DNA of 64,000 bases, taken from positions 3,472,001 to 3,536,000 of the forward strand of contig OZ244043.1 in the NCBI GenBank assembly GCA_965215215.1. Direction: 5' to 3'. Below, one piece after another: positions 45,187-55,706 of the stretch. The notes under the pieces were generated by a model. That model was not told the DNA's origin and did no database searches. It saw only the letters and a list, made by a program, of their open reading frames with translations. Source of the DNA: CALDTK01 sp965215215 (GTDB taxonomy: Bacteria > Bacteroidota > Bacteroidia > Chitinophagales > Saprospiraceae). Made by a program: the position numbers and the translations under genes. How positions within the stretch are numbered: the stretch's first letter is position 1; each line of letters starts with the position of its first letter.

Positions 45187-46171
45187 CGCTACCGTGTCCA
45201 TGGAGCGCCAACCGTCGCTGGCCATCGTTAGCGTCAACTACAATCAAACCGCCCTCACCCTCGAGATGCTCGCCAGCGTCGAGGCCGCCCGGCTGCACAC
45301 CCGGTGCGAGATTTGGGTAGTCGACAACGCGAGCACCGTCGACGGTTCTGCCGCCCTGGCCGCCGCATACCCCTGGGTTCGGACCCTGCGCTCCGAGGAG
45401 AATTTGGGTTTCGCCGGCGGAAACAACCTCGCCATCCGCGAGACAGCGGCCGATTACGTGTTTCTGCTCAACAACGACGCGCTCATCGACGAAGGGGTCG
45501 TCGAAGCCCTGCTGGCTCGCTTTCGCGAAAACCCGTCCCTCGGCGCACTCAGTCCTTTGATCTACGATTTCCCCCGACGGACCCCGGAGCCCATACTCCA
45601 GTACGCCGGGGCTACGCGGGTCTCCTCGCTAACCGGTCGCAACCGGACGCACGGAAGGGGACAAGCGAACTCCGGGCAGTTCTCCGGGGTCGCCGAAGTC
45701 GCCTACGCGCACGGGGCGGCTATGATGGTGAGCCGCGCGGCGATCGACGCGGTCGGACTCATGGAGGAAGGTTACTTCCTGTACTACGAGGAGCTCGACT
45801 GGTGCGACCGGATCCGGCACGCCGGCTTCCAGATTATGCTCGATGGCGACCGCGCGATCTGGCACCGCGAGAGCGTGAGTACCGGACCGGATTCCGCCTT
45901 CAAGGCGTACTGGATCAACCGGTCGCGCATCCTTTATATGCGCCGGAACAAGTCTCGGGCACAGAGTTTGGTCTTCCGTACGTTCTACCTCCTGGGCGTA
46001 CTGCCGCTCCACGGCGGCCGGCACGTCCTCGCCGGTAGATTCGGACACGCTCACGCGTTTTGGCGAGCCTGGCGAGACCAGCCTGCCCTGTGCGCGACGG
46101 ATAGACTCACCGGAAAGGCCCCGGGGCACGTACTTGCGGCCCAACGCGAAGCCGCGGTGCTGGCCTCTTAG
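45179..46171 (+). CDS. Family 2 glycosyltransferase, rhamnosyltransferase-like
   Basis: A 330-residue GT2 enzyme with LAIVSVNYNQTALTLEML, WVVDNASTVDGS, NLGFAGGNNLAIRE and YVFLLNNDALID (the DxD equivalent is NND), followed by YYEELDWCDRIRHAG. This pattern is that of WbbL-type rhamnosyl- and related transferases acting on lipid-linked oligosaccharides. Its ATG at 45179 overlaps the end of the sugar transferase gene by eight bases; an internal ATG at 45200 is an alternative start. It acts at the inner face of the cytoplasmic membrane and is soluble or peripheral. Confidence 0.92.
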   Translation: MFNATVSMERQPSLAIVSVNYNQTALTLEMLASVEAARLHTRCEIWVVDNASTVDGSAALAAAYPWVRTLRSEENLGFAGGNNLAIRETAADYVFLLNNDALIDEGVVEALLARFRENPSLGALSPLIYDFPRRTPEPILQYAGATRVSSLTGRNRTHGRGQANSGQFSGVAEVAYAHGAAMMVSRAAIDAVGLMEEGYFLYYEELDWCDRIRHAGFQIMLDGDRAIWHRESVSTGPDSAFKAYWINRSRILYMRRNKSRAQSLVFRTFYLLGVLPLHGGRHVLAGRFGHAHAFWRAWRDQPALCATDRLTGKAPGHVLAAQREAAVLAS

Positions 46172-46188
46172 CTCACAATCGACACCCT

Positions 46189-47424
46189 ATGGTTGTATTC
46201 ACTTACATCCTCGTTGCGCTGGCGGCGATCTGCCTCTTTTTTCTGGTCTTGCCCTTCCTGACCACACTCGCTACGGCACTGCGGGGCGAAGAGGCCACTC
46301 CGGAAGCGTCGACGGATCGGACCTTCGATTTCGGGGTGGTGATCACCGCCTACCGGAACGCCGATATTTGTGGACCCCTGATCGAGAGTCTGCTGCGGCA
46401 GACGCACGAGGAGTTCGTCGTGTACCTCGTGGCGGACAACTGTGAATCCGTTAGCCTCTCTTTCGCCGACCCGCGGGTCGTGATCCTCCAGCCGCGGCCC
46501 GCGCTCAACCTGAAGGCCAAGTCGCTCATCCACGCGATGGAAAGCTTCCTGCGGCCCCACGACTACGTGGCGGTGTTCGACGCCGACAACCTAGCGCACC
46601 CGCGTTTCTTAGAAGAGCTCAACGCGTACGCTCGGGCAGGCTACCGCGCGATCCAGGGGCAGCGTACGGCCAAGAACATCGACAGTCTTTACGCCGCAGC
46701 CGATGCGGTGGGCGAGTTTTACAAAAACTACATCGAGCGCTTCGGCGCGTACCGGGTGGGCTCGAGTGCCGTGATCAGCGGCTCGGGCATGGCCGTGGAG
46801 CGCGAGCTGTACTGGGCGTACCTCATGGGGCCCGACATTCAGCAGGGGAAGGAGAAGTGGAAGAAGATGCTGCAGGAGGACAAAATCCTCCAGAACTTCC
46901 TCCTGCGCGACGACGAAAAGATCGCCTACGCCTGGGATGCGGTAGTCTTCGACGAGAAGGTCTCCGACGCGGGCGCCGTCGAGACCCAGCGCTCGCGTTG
47001 GCTGTACAGCTACTTTCAGAACATCCCGAATTCGCTGGGTATCCTGCGCCGCGGCCTCGTTGGGGTCAGCTGGAACCAACTGTTCTTCGGCCTCGTCACC
47101 GTCTCGCCGCCGCTCTTCATCCACGTCGCACTCAGCGGCGCACTCGCCGTACTCTGCCTCGGGCTTGGCCTCGGTTTTGGCGTAAGCCTGCTTACTTGGA
47201 TGGGAGTAGCCCTTTTCGGAGGCCTGGCACTATTCGTGCTCAACGTGCTGTGGACACTCGTGCTGAGCAAAGCCCCTAAGTCGCTGTGGAGCAACCTGTA
47301 CGGGGTGCCGCTCTTCATCTTGCGGCAGGTTACCGCGCTGCTCCGTATGGGGAATCCGAATAAAAATTTCAAGCACACGGAGCACAAGGTGTCGGTGACC
47401 ATCGACGACGTACTCTCCCGGTAG
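46189..47424 (+). CDS. Membrane-bound family 2 glycosyltransferase
   Basis: A 411-residue GT2 protein: an N-terminal helix (FTYILVALAAICLFFLVLPF), GT-A domain with GVVITAYRNADICG, YLVADNCES, YVAVFDADNLAHP (DxD) and GSGMAVER, then ETQRSRWLYSYF (the QxxRW-type motif of processive or inverting synthases) and two or three C-terminal helices. It may polymerise or extend the exopolysaccharide backbone. It follows the previous gene by 17 bases and precedes the MBOAT gene by 9 bases. The QxxRW motif favours a polymerising enzyme, but this is not certain. Confidence 0.9.
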   Translation: MVVFTYILVALAAICLFFLVLPFLTTLATALRGEEATPEASTDRTFDFGVVITAYRNADICGPLIESLLRQTHEEFVVYLVADNCESVSLSFADPRVVILQPRPALNLKAKSLIHAMESFLRPHDYVAVFDADNLAHPRFLEELNAYARAGYRAIQGQRTAKNIDSLYAAADAVGEFYKNYIERFGAYRVGSSAVISGSGMAVERELYWAYLMGPDIQQGKEKWKKMLQEDKILQNFLLRDDEKIAYAWDAVVFDEKVSDAGAVETQRSRWLYSYFQNIPNSLGILRRGLVGVSWNQLFFGLVTVSPPLFIHVALSGALAVLCLGLGLGFGVSLLTWMGVALFGGLALFVLNVLWTLVLSKAPKSLWSNLYGVPLFILRQVTALLRMGNPNKNFKHTEHKVSVTIDDVLSR

Positions 47425-47433
47425 GCCCCCTGC

Positions 47434-48885
47434 ATGGTCTTCAACTCAGTTAACTTCTTCGTCTTCGCGGCGATCTTCTTCCCGTTGTACTTCGCCCTAC
47501 GCGGGCGGGCTCGCCTGTGGCTCTGCCTGATCGCGAGCTACGTATTTTACGGGGCTTGGGACTGGCGCTTCCTCGGGCTCATCGTCCTGAGCACCTGCAT
47601 CGACTACTACCTCGGTGTCGCCATCGAGGGGCAGAACGATCCCGTCAAGCGAAAACGGCTGCTCCAGCTCTCGCTACTGGCCAACCTCGGGTTTCTCGCC
47701 TTCTTCAAGTACTTCAACTTCTTCATCGAGTCGGCCATCGCCGGCCTCGATTCGATCGGTTACGATCAGTCTTTATCGACGCTGAGCATCATTCTCCCGG
47801 TGGGGATCTCCTTCTACACCTTCCAGTCGATGTCGTACTCGATCGACGTCTACCGCCGGCAGATCGCCGTCGAGCACAACTTCCTGCGCTTCGCGACCTT
47901 CATCGCGTTCTTCCCGCAGCTCGTGGCCGGACCGATCGTGCGGGCGAGTGATTTCCTGCCTCAGTTCGAGAAGGATCGCGAGTTCGAGTGGACGCGCTTT
48001 CAGGTAGGTCTAGGACAGGTGATCTGGGGCTTTTTCAAAAAAATCGCCATCGCGGACTCGATCGCGCCCTTCGTGGATCAGTGCTTCGCATCGCCGCAAA
48101 CCTTTGGGGCCCTGCACCTCACCATCGGGGTGATCTTTTACTCCTTTCAGATCTACTGCGACTTTTCCGGGTACTCGGACATCGCGATTGGCCTGGCGCG
48201 CATCATGGGCTTCGACTTTCCGAAGAACTTCAACAAGCCTTACTTCTCGCAAAACTTCTCCGAATTTTGGCAGCGTTGGCACATCTCGCTGTCGGGTTGG
48301 CTGCGCGATTACCTCTACATCCCGCTCGGCGGATCGCGCGGCTCCAGGGTGTTCACCTTCCGCAACCTCATGATCACCATGTTGCTCGGTGGCCTCTGGC
48401 ACGGTGCGGCCTGGGTGTTCGTATTCTGGGGCTTCCTGCACGGAGCCTACCAAATCGTCGGGCGTATCCTTTCTCCCTACTGGCAGAGGGCGCTCGCGGC
48501 GGTGCGTGCGCCGAACGCAGTCCAGGTGGCACTCAACGTCGCCATCGTGTACACGCTCACCTGTTTCGCCTGGGTGTACTTCCGCGCCGGTGCCCCGAAT
48601 ATCCCCTTCAGCGAGCAGCTCCCGCGGGCGCACGCCGTGATCGGGGGTATCCTCTCTACCGAAGGGTGGAGTACCGCCGCGGTGATCAACAAATTCATCG
48701 TCATCAAGGGCTTCCTCCTTATCGGCATGCTGCTCTGCGTGGAAATTATCGACGAGTACCAGCCCATGTGGAAGCTCGTCGACGAGCGGCCCGTCTTCCG
48801 GGTGGCGAGCTTCGCGACGGTCGTCTGGCTCATCGCGCTGTTCGGGGTTTTCTCGGCTTCGGCCTTCATCTATTTCCAATTCTAG
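47434..48885 (+). CDS. MBOAT-family O-acyltransferase (AlgI-like)
   Basis: A 483-residue multi-spanning protein of the MBOAT family, as AlgI, DltB and PatA. Typical segments are VFNSVNFFVFAAIFFPLYF at the start, ILPVGISFYTFQSMSY, QLVAGPIVRASDFLP, YSDIAIGLARIMGF, FWQRWHISLSGWLRDY and GGLWHGAAWVFVFWG with the conserved catalytic His. It moves acetyl groups across the inner membrane to an acceptor for O-acetylation of the polysaccharide. The SGNH partner gene begins three bases after its stop. Confidence 0.96.
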   Translation: MVFNSVNFFVFAAIFFPLYFALRGRARLWLCLIASYVFYGAWDWRFLGLIVLSTCIDYYLGVAIEGQNDPVKRKRLLQLSLLANLGFLAFFKYFNFFIESAIAGLDSIGYDQSLSTLSIILPVGISFYTFQSMSYSIDVYRRQIAVEHNFLRFATFIAFFPQLVAGPIVRASDFLPQFEKDREFEWTRFQVGLGQVIWGFFKKIAIADSIAPFVDQCFASPQTFGALHLTIGVIFYSFQIYCDFSGYSDIAIGLARIMGFDFPKNFNKPYFSQNFSEFWQRWHISLSGWLRDYLYIPLGGSRGSRVFTFRNLMITMLLGGLWHGAAWVFVFWGFLHGAYQIVGRILSPYWQRALAAVRAPNAVQVALNVAIVYTLTCFAWVYFRAGAPNIPFSEQLPRAHAVIGGILSTEGWSTAAVINKFIVIKGFLLIGMLLCVEIIDEYQPMWKLVDERPVFRVASFATVVWLIALFGVFSASAFIYFQF

Positions 48886-48887
48886 TC

Positions 48888-49760
48888 ATGTCGAAGTGGA
48901 TCTGGATACCGATCTTCCTGGTCGTTGCCTTCGTGGGGGATCGTGTCGCCGGGTACGTGCTCAAACAGGCCGTCGACAGCTCGGAGTTTCGCTACTCGCG
49001 GATGTACACCGGCGCCGCGCAGTCGGATGTCGTTTTCTTGAGCAACAGCCGCGGACTCAACTTCTACCAGCCGTTCATCGAGGAGACTTCGGGGTTGAGT
49101 ACGCTCAACCTCAGCTACAACGCGATGCCGGCCGACCTCGGCGCGGTACTCCTCGCGGACTACCTCGATCTCTACGGTCCGCCCAAGGCGCTGGTCCTCG
49201 ACGTGACCTTCTTGGACCGCGATAACCCGGAACTCGTACAGGACTTCAAACTCTACGGCCAGTACTCACCGCGTATCGATAGCCTCGTCCGCCTCGCCAA
49301 CGACCATACCTACTGGGGGACGAAGATCTCGCACCTCACCCGCTACGGCGGCGAGGTGGCCCAGCGTATGTTCTACTACCTCGGCAAGAGCGACGAGGAC
49401 TGGCTGCTCGACCGCCAAATTGCTGCGCAGGTAGTGCAAGACACGGCGGGCCTGGAGGACTACCGCATCGATATTCAGACCGACCGCATCACGGCCATCA
49501 CGAAAGTGCTCGATCGCTACCGACTCGCGGGCACGCAGGTAGAACTAGTCGTCAATCCATACTTCCCGCCCTTCGCCCGAACCATCCAGAATCTCGATTC
49601 GCTGGAGCAGGCCGTTACGAAGGCAACGGGCTTGCCGGTGCACGATTACTCCCGCAGCATCCAGGGCGTGGAGTACTTCGGCGACTACCAGCACCTCAAC
49701 AAGCTGGGCGCGGAGAAGTACCTGGCCCGTTTGCTCGCCGATAGCGAGTGGACGCGGTAG
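48888..49760 (+). CDS. SGNH-type acetyltransferase partner of the MBOAT protein
   Basis: A 290-residue protein with an N-terminal signal anchor (IWIPIFLVVAFVGDRVAGYV) and an SGNH-like fold: nucleophile Ser in FLSNSRG (S54) and the Asp/His pair in GDYQHLNKLG (D266, H269). Such proteins (AlgX/AlgJ, DltD, PatB type) take the acetyl group carried over by an MBOAT protein and attach it to the sugar polymer in the periplasm. The open frame extends far upstream within the MBOAT gene, but the ATG at 48888 gives the natural signal anchor. It ends four bases before a convergent gene. Confidence 0.87.
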   Translation: MSKWIWIPIFLVVAFVGDRVAGYVLKQAVDSSEFRYSRMYTGAAQSDVVFLSNSRGLNFYQPFIEETSGLSTLNLSYNAMPADLGAVLLADYLDLYGPPKALVLDVTFLDRDNPELVQDFKLYGQYSPRIDSLVRLANDHTYWGTKISHLTRYGGEVAQRMFYYLGKSDEDWLLDRQIAAQVVQDTAGLEDYRIDIQTDRITAITKVLDRYRLAGTQVELVVNPYFPPFARTIQNLDSLEQAVTKATGLPVHDYSRSIQGVEYFGDYQHLNKLGAEKYLARLLADSEWTR

Positions 49761-49764
49761 CGCG

Positions 49765-51870
<2,106 letters not shown>

Positions 51871-51926
51871 GAAAGTGTACTTGAAGGGTGGGGTAGTCGG
51901 CGCGAGGGCACCGCTACCTTGCCCGC

Positions 51927-52892
51927 ATGCGAGCAGCAGTATTCAGGGAGCAAGGCCGCAATCCGGAGATTGAGGAGTGGCCCGAGCCGGAGGCCGGCAG
52001 CGGGGAGGTGAAGGTAGCCGTCCGGGCGGCGGCGCTCAATCACCGCGACGTTTGGATTGTGCGGGGCAAATACCCCGGCGTGGCGCCACCGGTCGTGCTC
52101 GGCAGCGACGCGGTGGGCGAGCTGGACGGTAGGCGCGTCGTGATCAATCCCGCTCTCTTCTGGGGGGACAGGGAAGACATGCAGTCGGACCGATTCGAGA
52201 TTCTAGGGAATCCGCGTGCCGGAACGTTCGCAGAGTACACCGTGGTCCCTCGGGAGAACGTCTTCGACTGTCCCGAGCACCTTACGAACGCAGAGGCGGC
52301 GGCGCTTCCGCTGGCCGGACTCACCGCGTACCGAGCGCTGTTTACGCGGGCTTCCGCCAAAACCGGGGAGACGGTACTCGTTACCGGAGCGGGTGGGGGA
52401 GTGTCTTCTTTCACCATTCAATTTGCGGTTGCCGCCGGCTGCCGGGTGTTCGTGAACTCGAGTAGTGAGGAGAAAATCGAGGAATCAAAAGAGCTCGGTG
52501 TGGAGGGGGGCGTGCTGTACACGGAGGCCGACTGGGCGAAACAACTTAAAGAGTTAATCGGCGGCGGTATCGATGCGGTGGTCGACGGTGCGGGGGGCGC
52601 GGGCGTAGCCGCGATCGCCAAGCTCCTCAATCCGGCCGGGCGCATTGCCTTTTACGGCGGTACGGCCGGCCCGGTGCCGGAGCTCTCTCCGCAGGCGCTA
52701 TTTTACAAACAGGCCACGCTCGCGGGGACCACCATGGGCAGTCCCCGCGAGTTCGCCGCCATGCTCGATTTCGTGAGCGAACACGAGATCCAACCGGTGG
52801 TTGATAGCGTCCAACCCCTCGAGCGCGTCGGTCGAGCCTTCGAACGGATGGCTGCCGGCAAGCAACACGGTAAAGTCGTGCTCAGCCTCTAA
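51927..52892 (+). CDS. Zinc-independent quinone reductase/MDR-type dehydrogenase
   Basis: A 321-residue medium-chain dehydrogenase. The N-terminal GroES-like domain has ALNHRDVWIVRGKYPG and VLGSDAVGEL; the Rossmann part has LPLAGLTAYRALF and the cofactor loop LVTGAGGGVSSFTIQFAVAA. The zinc-binding cysteines of true alcohol dehydrogenases are absent, which points to quinone oxidoreductase-like members using NADPH. Substrate unknown. The following phosphoesterase gene starts three bases after its stop, so they are probably co-transcribed. Confidence 0.9.
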   Translation: MRAAVFREQGRNPEIEEWPEPEAGSGEVKVAVRAAALNHRDVWIVRGKYPGVAPPVVLGSDAVGELDGRRVVINPALFWGDREDMQSDRFEILGNPRAGTFAEYTVVPRENVFDCPEHLTNAEAAALPLAGLTAYRALFTRASAKTGETVLVTGAGGGVSSFTIQFAVAAGCRVFVNSSSEEKIEESKELGVEGGVLYTEADWAKQLKELIGGGIDAVVDGAGGAGVAAIAKLLNPAGRIAFYGGTAGPVPELSPQALFYKQATLAGTTMGSPREFAAMLDFVSEHEIQPVVDSVQPLERVGRAFERMAAGKQHGKVVLSL

Positions 52893-52895
52893 CCC

Positions 52896-53408
52896 ATGCG
52901 GATTCTGTTGTTGTCGGATACGCACGGCTACCTCGACGAGGCCATCCTCGAGCACGCCGCTGAGGCCGACGAGGTGTGGCACGCGGGGGACGTAGGCGAT
53001 TACGCGCTCATCGAGCGATTGCTAGAACGCTCGCCGATCGTGCGCGCCGTGTACGGGAACATCGACGGTGCCGACGTCCGCCGCGCTTTACCGCTCGACT
53101 TATTTTGGGATTGCGAGGGTATCCAAGTGTACATGACGCACATCGGTGGCTACCCGCCGAAGTACAATCCGCGGGTCCGGGGCGAGCTTAGCGATCACCC
53201 CGAAGTGGGACTTTACGTCTGCGGGCACTCGCACATCCTCAAGGTGATGCCGGATCGCACGCGCGGCTTGCTGCACATGAACCCCGGCGCCTGCGGCACG
53301 CACGGCTTTCACAAGGTTCGCACGATGCTTCGCTTCGAGGTCGTGGACGGCGAGATCCGGCGGCCGGAAGTCATCGAGCTCGGACTGCGTGGTGCCTTAC
53401 CCCGCTAG
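52896..53408 (+). CDS. YfcE/MJ0936-type metallophosphoesterase
   Basis: A 170-residue phosphodiesterase with all metal-binding motifs: LLLSDTHGYLD, VWHAGDVGDY, VYGNIDGAD, YMTHIGGYPP and YVCGHSHILKV, then LHMNPGACGTHGF. This set is that of the small YfcE/MJ0936 family, which splits phosphodiesters with Mn2+ or Ni2+; the natural substrate is usually unknown. It is intact, in contrast with the degenerate domain at 2575-3441. Located in a plus-strand string with the dehydrogenase and the pseudouridine synthase. Confidence 0.94.
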   Translation: MRILLLSDTHGYLDEAILEHAAEADEVWHAGDVGDYALIERLLERSPIVRAVYGNIDGADVRRALPLDLFWDCEGIQVYMTHIGGYPPKYNPRVRGELSDHPEVGLYVCGHSHILKVMPDRTRGLLHMNPGACGTHGFHKVRTMLRFEVVDGEIRRPEVIELGLRGALPR

Positions 53409-53455
53409 TCCCCCCGCCGACCGCCGCGTAGCTTCGCGCGTTGATTTTGCCGGAT

Positions 53456-54568
53456 ATGAACGAGAGGGCCAACGAGGTAGACGACGACGACGACGACGGG
53501 GAAGACGGCGAAGATGGATTCGTCGAGGAGCGCGTCATCGTGGTCGACGGCGGGCAGGAGCCGCTGCGCATCGACCGCTTTTTGCTGGACCGGACGATGC
53601 GCATCAGTCGTACCCGCATTCAGGACGGGCTGCGCGCCGGTTCGATAACCGTGGGCGGCGAGCAGGTAAAGCCCAACTACAAGGTGCGGCCGCTCGACGA
53701 GATCAAGCTGCTCATCCCGCGGATGGCCGATCCCGAAGCCGAGTTGCGGGCGGAGGCGATGCCCCTCGACATCGTCTTCGAAGACGGCGACCTACTCGTG
53801 CTCAACAAGCCCGCCGGCCTGGTCGTCCACCCGGGTATCGGCAACTACAGCGGTACGCTCGTCAACGGGTTGGCCCATCACTTTAGCGAACTCGCGCTGC
53901 CGGTGGCGAAAGGCAATCCGGACAACCGCCCCGGCCTGGTCCACCGGATCGACAAGGATACCACCGGCCTGTTGGTCGTCGCCAAAACTCCGTGGGCGAT
54001 GACGCACCTCGCGAAGCAGTTTTTCGACCACAGCATCGAGCGCAAGTACCTCGCCTTGGTGTGGGGGGCGCCCGAGCCTACCGCCGGTACGATTACGGGG
54101 AACCTCGCCCGCGATCCGGCCGACCGACGCCGGATGGCCGTGGTGCGCGATCCCGACCTGGGCAAGCATGCCGTAACCCACTACCGGACGCTCGAAGACC
54201 TTTACTACGTGAGCTTGGTCGAGTGCGAGCTCGAGACCGGGCGGACGCACCAGATCCGGGTGCACATGCGATTCGCCGGCCATCCGCTGTTTAACGATGG
54301 CCGCTACGGCGGGGATCGGGTAGTCAAGGGTACCGTGTTTACCAACTACCGTCGTTTCGTCGAGAATACGTTCGGAGTGCTACCGCGCCAGGCCCTGCAC
54401 GCCCACACGCTCGGCTTCACTCATCCGATGACGGGGGAACGGCTGCACTTTGAGGCGCCGGTGCCGGAGGACATGCAGTTGGCGCTACAGCGTTGGCGGG
54501 ATTACCTGGGCTCCCGTCAGGAAGTCCTGCGTCAAGAAGCGAGTGGGGACGCTGCGGACCAAGTCTAG
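53456..54568 (+). CDS. RluA-family pseudouridine synthase
   Basis: A 370-residue enzyme. After a very acidic N-terminal stretch (residues 7-25, mostly Asp/Glu/Gly) comes an S4 RNA-binding domain (LRIDRFLLDRTMRISRTRI, about 37-90), then the catalytic domain with LVLNKPAGLVVHPG, HRIDKDTTGLLVVAKT (nucleophile D166), ETGRTHQIRVHM and GHPLFNDGRYGG. This layout is that of RluD, which makes pseudouridines in helix 69 of 23S rRNA. The acidic extension is unusual but seen in some Bacteroidota. ATG at 53456; a TTG fifteen bases earlier is less likely. Confidence 0.93.
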   Translation: MNERANEVDDDDDDGEDGEDGFVEERVIVVDGGQEPLRIDRFLLDRTMRISRTRIQDGLRAGSITVGGEQVKPNYKVRPLDEIKLLIPRMADPEAELRAEAMPLDIVFEDGDLLVLNKPAGLVVHPGIGNYSGTLVNGLAHHFSELALPVAKGNPDNRPGLVHRIDKDTTGLLVVAKTPWAMTHLAKQFFDHSIERKYLALVWGAPEPTAGTITGNLARDPADRRRMAVVRDPDLGKHAVTHYRTLEDLYYVSLVECELETGRTHQIRVHMRFAGHPLFNDGRYGGDRVVKGTVFTNYRRFVENTFGVLPRQALHAHTLGFTHPMTGERLHFEAPVPEDMQLALQRWRDYLGSRQEVLRQEASGDAADQV

Positions 54569-54586
54569 CTCCCCACCTTTGTGCAC

Positions 54587-55666
54587 ATGAGCTTATCAGT
54601 TGCGCAACGGCGCGCCGCCTTCGTTGGCCTCGGTGATTACATCCGGGCCAAACCCGAGCTGCTCGATGCCTACGTGCAGCGTACCGCACACCGGAACGGC
54701 TGGTTTACGCCCGAGAATCAGTGGCGAATGCTCGACGCGATCGCTGCGGACTACCTGAGCGAAGGCGCGCTCGACGAGTGGCTGGCGAACTACGACGTAC
54801 CGGACAGCGTCGCCGGTACTACGGTCGGAATCGTGATGGCGGGCAATATCCCCCTGGTCGGTTTCCACGATTGGCTCTGCGTCTTGATCGCGGGCGCCAA
54901 GGCGCAAGTAAAGCTGAGCGAGAAAGACCTCTTCATGCTGCCCCACCTCGCGCAGCAACTGCAGAAGATAGAGTCTGGTTTTACCGGAAGGACTCAATTT
55001 GTTGATCGCCTCAAGGACTTCGACGCTGTCATTGCGACGGGGTCGAACAATACCGCCCGCTACTTCGAGCAGTATTTTGGCAAGTACCCGCACATCATCC
55101 GTCGCAATCGGACCAGTGTCGCTGTGCTGCACGGCGATGAGTCCACCGAAGATCTCAGTCGATTGGCGGAGGATGTGTTTGCGTATTTTGGGATGGGTTG
55201 CCGCTCGGTTGGCAAGCTCTACGCTCCGGGAGGGTACGACTTCGATCCGCTGCTGGCAGCGCTGCACGAGCACAAGGCGGTGGCTTTAAATTCCAAGTGG
55301 AAGAACAACTTCGACTATAACTACGCGCTGTACATCATCAATAAAAATCCGTTCCTCGCTACGGGGAGTGTGTTGTTGAGGGAGGATAAGGAATTACACT
55401 CCCGACTCGGGACGCTACACTACGAGTATTATAACGATACAGCTGACCTGGCCATCGATCTTCACTCCGTTATGAAGGAGTTGCAGGTTACCGTAAGCGT
55501 GAGAGATATTCCGGGCGTGTCCACTAAGCTGCCAGGGGAAGCACAAAGACCCGCACTCGACGATTACGCCGACGATGTCGATACACTCGGCTTCCTAATC
55601 GCGCAGAACGCGCTGATCCAAAAGCCGGCGAGCCCGATGGACGTGAATCCATCGGGCTCGCTTTAA
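54587..55666 (+). CDS. Acyl-CoA reductase, LuxC-like
   Basis: A 359-residue protein of the LuxC acyl-CoA reductase family, common in Bacteroidota: GIVMAGNIPLVGFHDWLCVL, AVIATGSNNTARYFEQYFG, IIRRNRTSVAVL and the catalytic Cys in YFGMGCRSVGKLY (C205), then LNSKWKNNFDYNYALYI. It reduces acyl-CoA or acyl-protein thioesters to aldehydes with NADPH. The last codons form a perfect 14-base hairpin that serves as a terminator. It follows the pseudouridine synthase gene by 18 bases. Confidence 0.93.
   Translation: MSLSVAQRRAAFVGLGDYIRAKPELLDAYVQRTAHRNGWFTPENQWRMLDAIAADYLSEGALDEWLANYDVPDSVAGTTVGIVMAGNIPLVGFHDWLCVLIAGAKAQVKLSEKDLFMLPHLAQQLQKIESGFTGRTQFVDRLKDFDAVIATGSNNTARYFEQYFGKYPHIIRRNRTSVAVLHGDESTEDLSRLAEDVFAYFGMGCRSVGKLYAPGGYDFDPLLAALHEHKAVALNSKWKNNFDYNYALYIINKNPFLATGSVLLREDKELHSRLGTLHYEYYNDTADLAIDLHSVMKELQVTVSVRDIPGVSTKLPGEAQRPALDDYADDVDTLGFLIAQNALIQKPASPMDVNPSGSL
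55628..55664 (+). terminator. Intrinsic terminator formed by the last codons of the acyl-CoA reductase gene
   Basis: GCGAGCCCGATGGA (55628-55641) and TCCATCGGGCTCGC (55648-55661) form a perfect 14-base stem with loop CGTGAA, followed by TTT and the TAA stop itself. The terminator therefore lies within the coding sequence and encodes the C-terminal residues SPMDVNPSGSL. On the minus strand, the convergent hydrolase gene reaches the same hairpin. Confidence 0.85.
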
Positions 55667-55706
55667 GGGGCTGATTCTGCTTAAGCAAAAAACCAGGCAG
55701 TATTCC

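Noticed and set aside
47988..49760. Long version of the SGNH protein starting within the MBOAT gene
   Set aside because: The upstream 300 codons are an out-of-frame reading of the MBOAT gene; the ATG at 48888 begins with a normal signal anchor.
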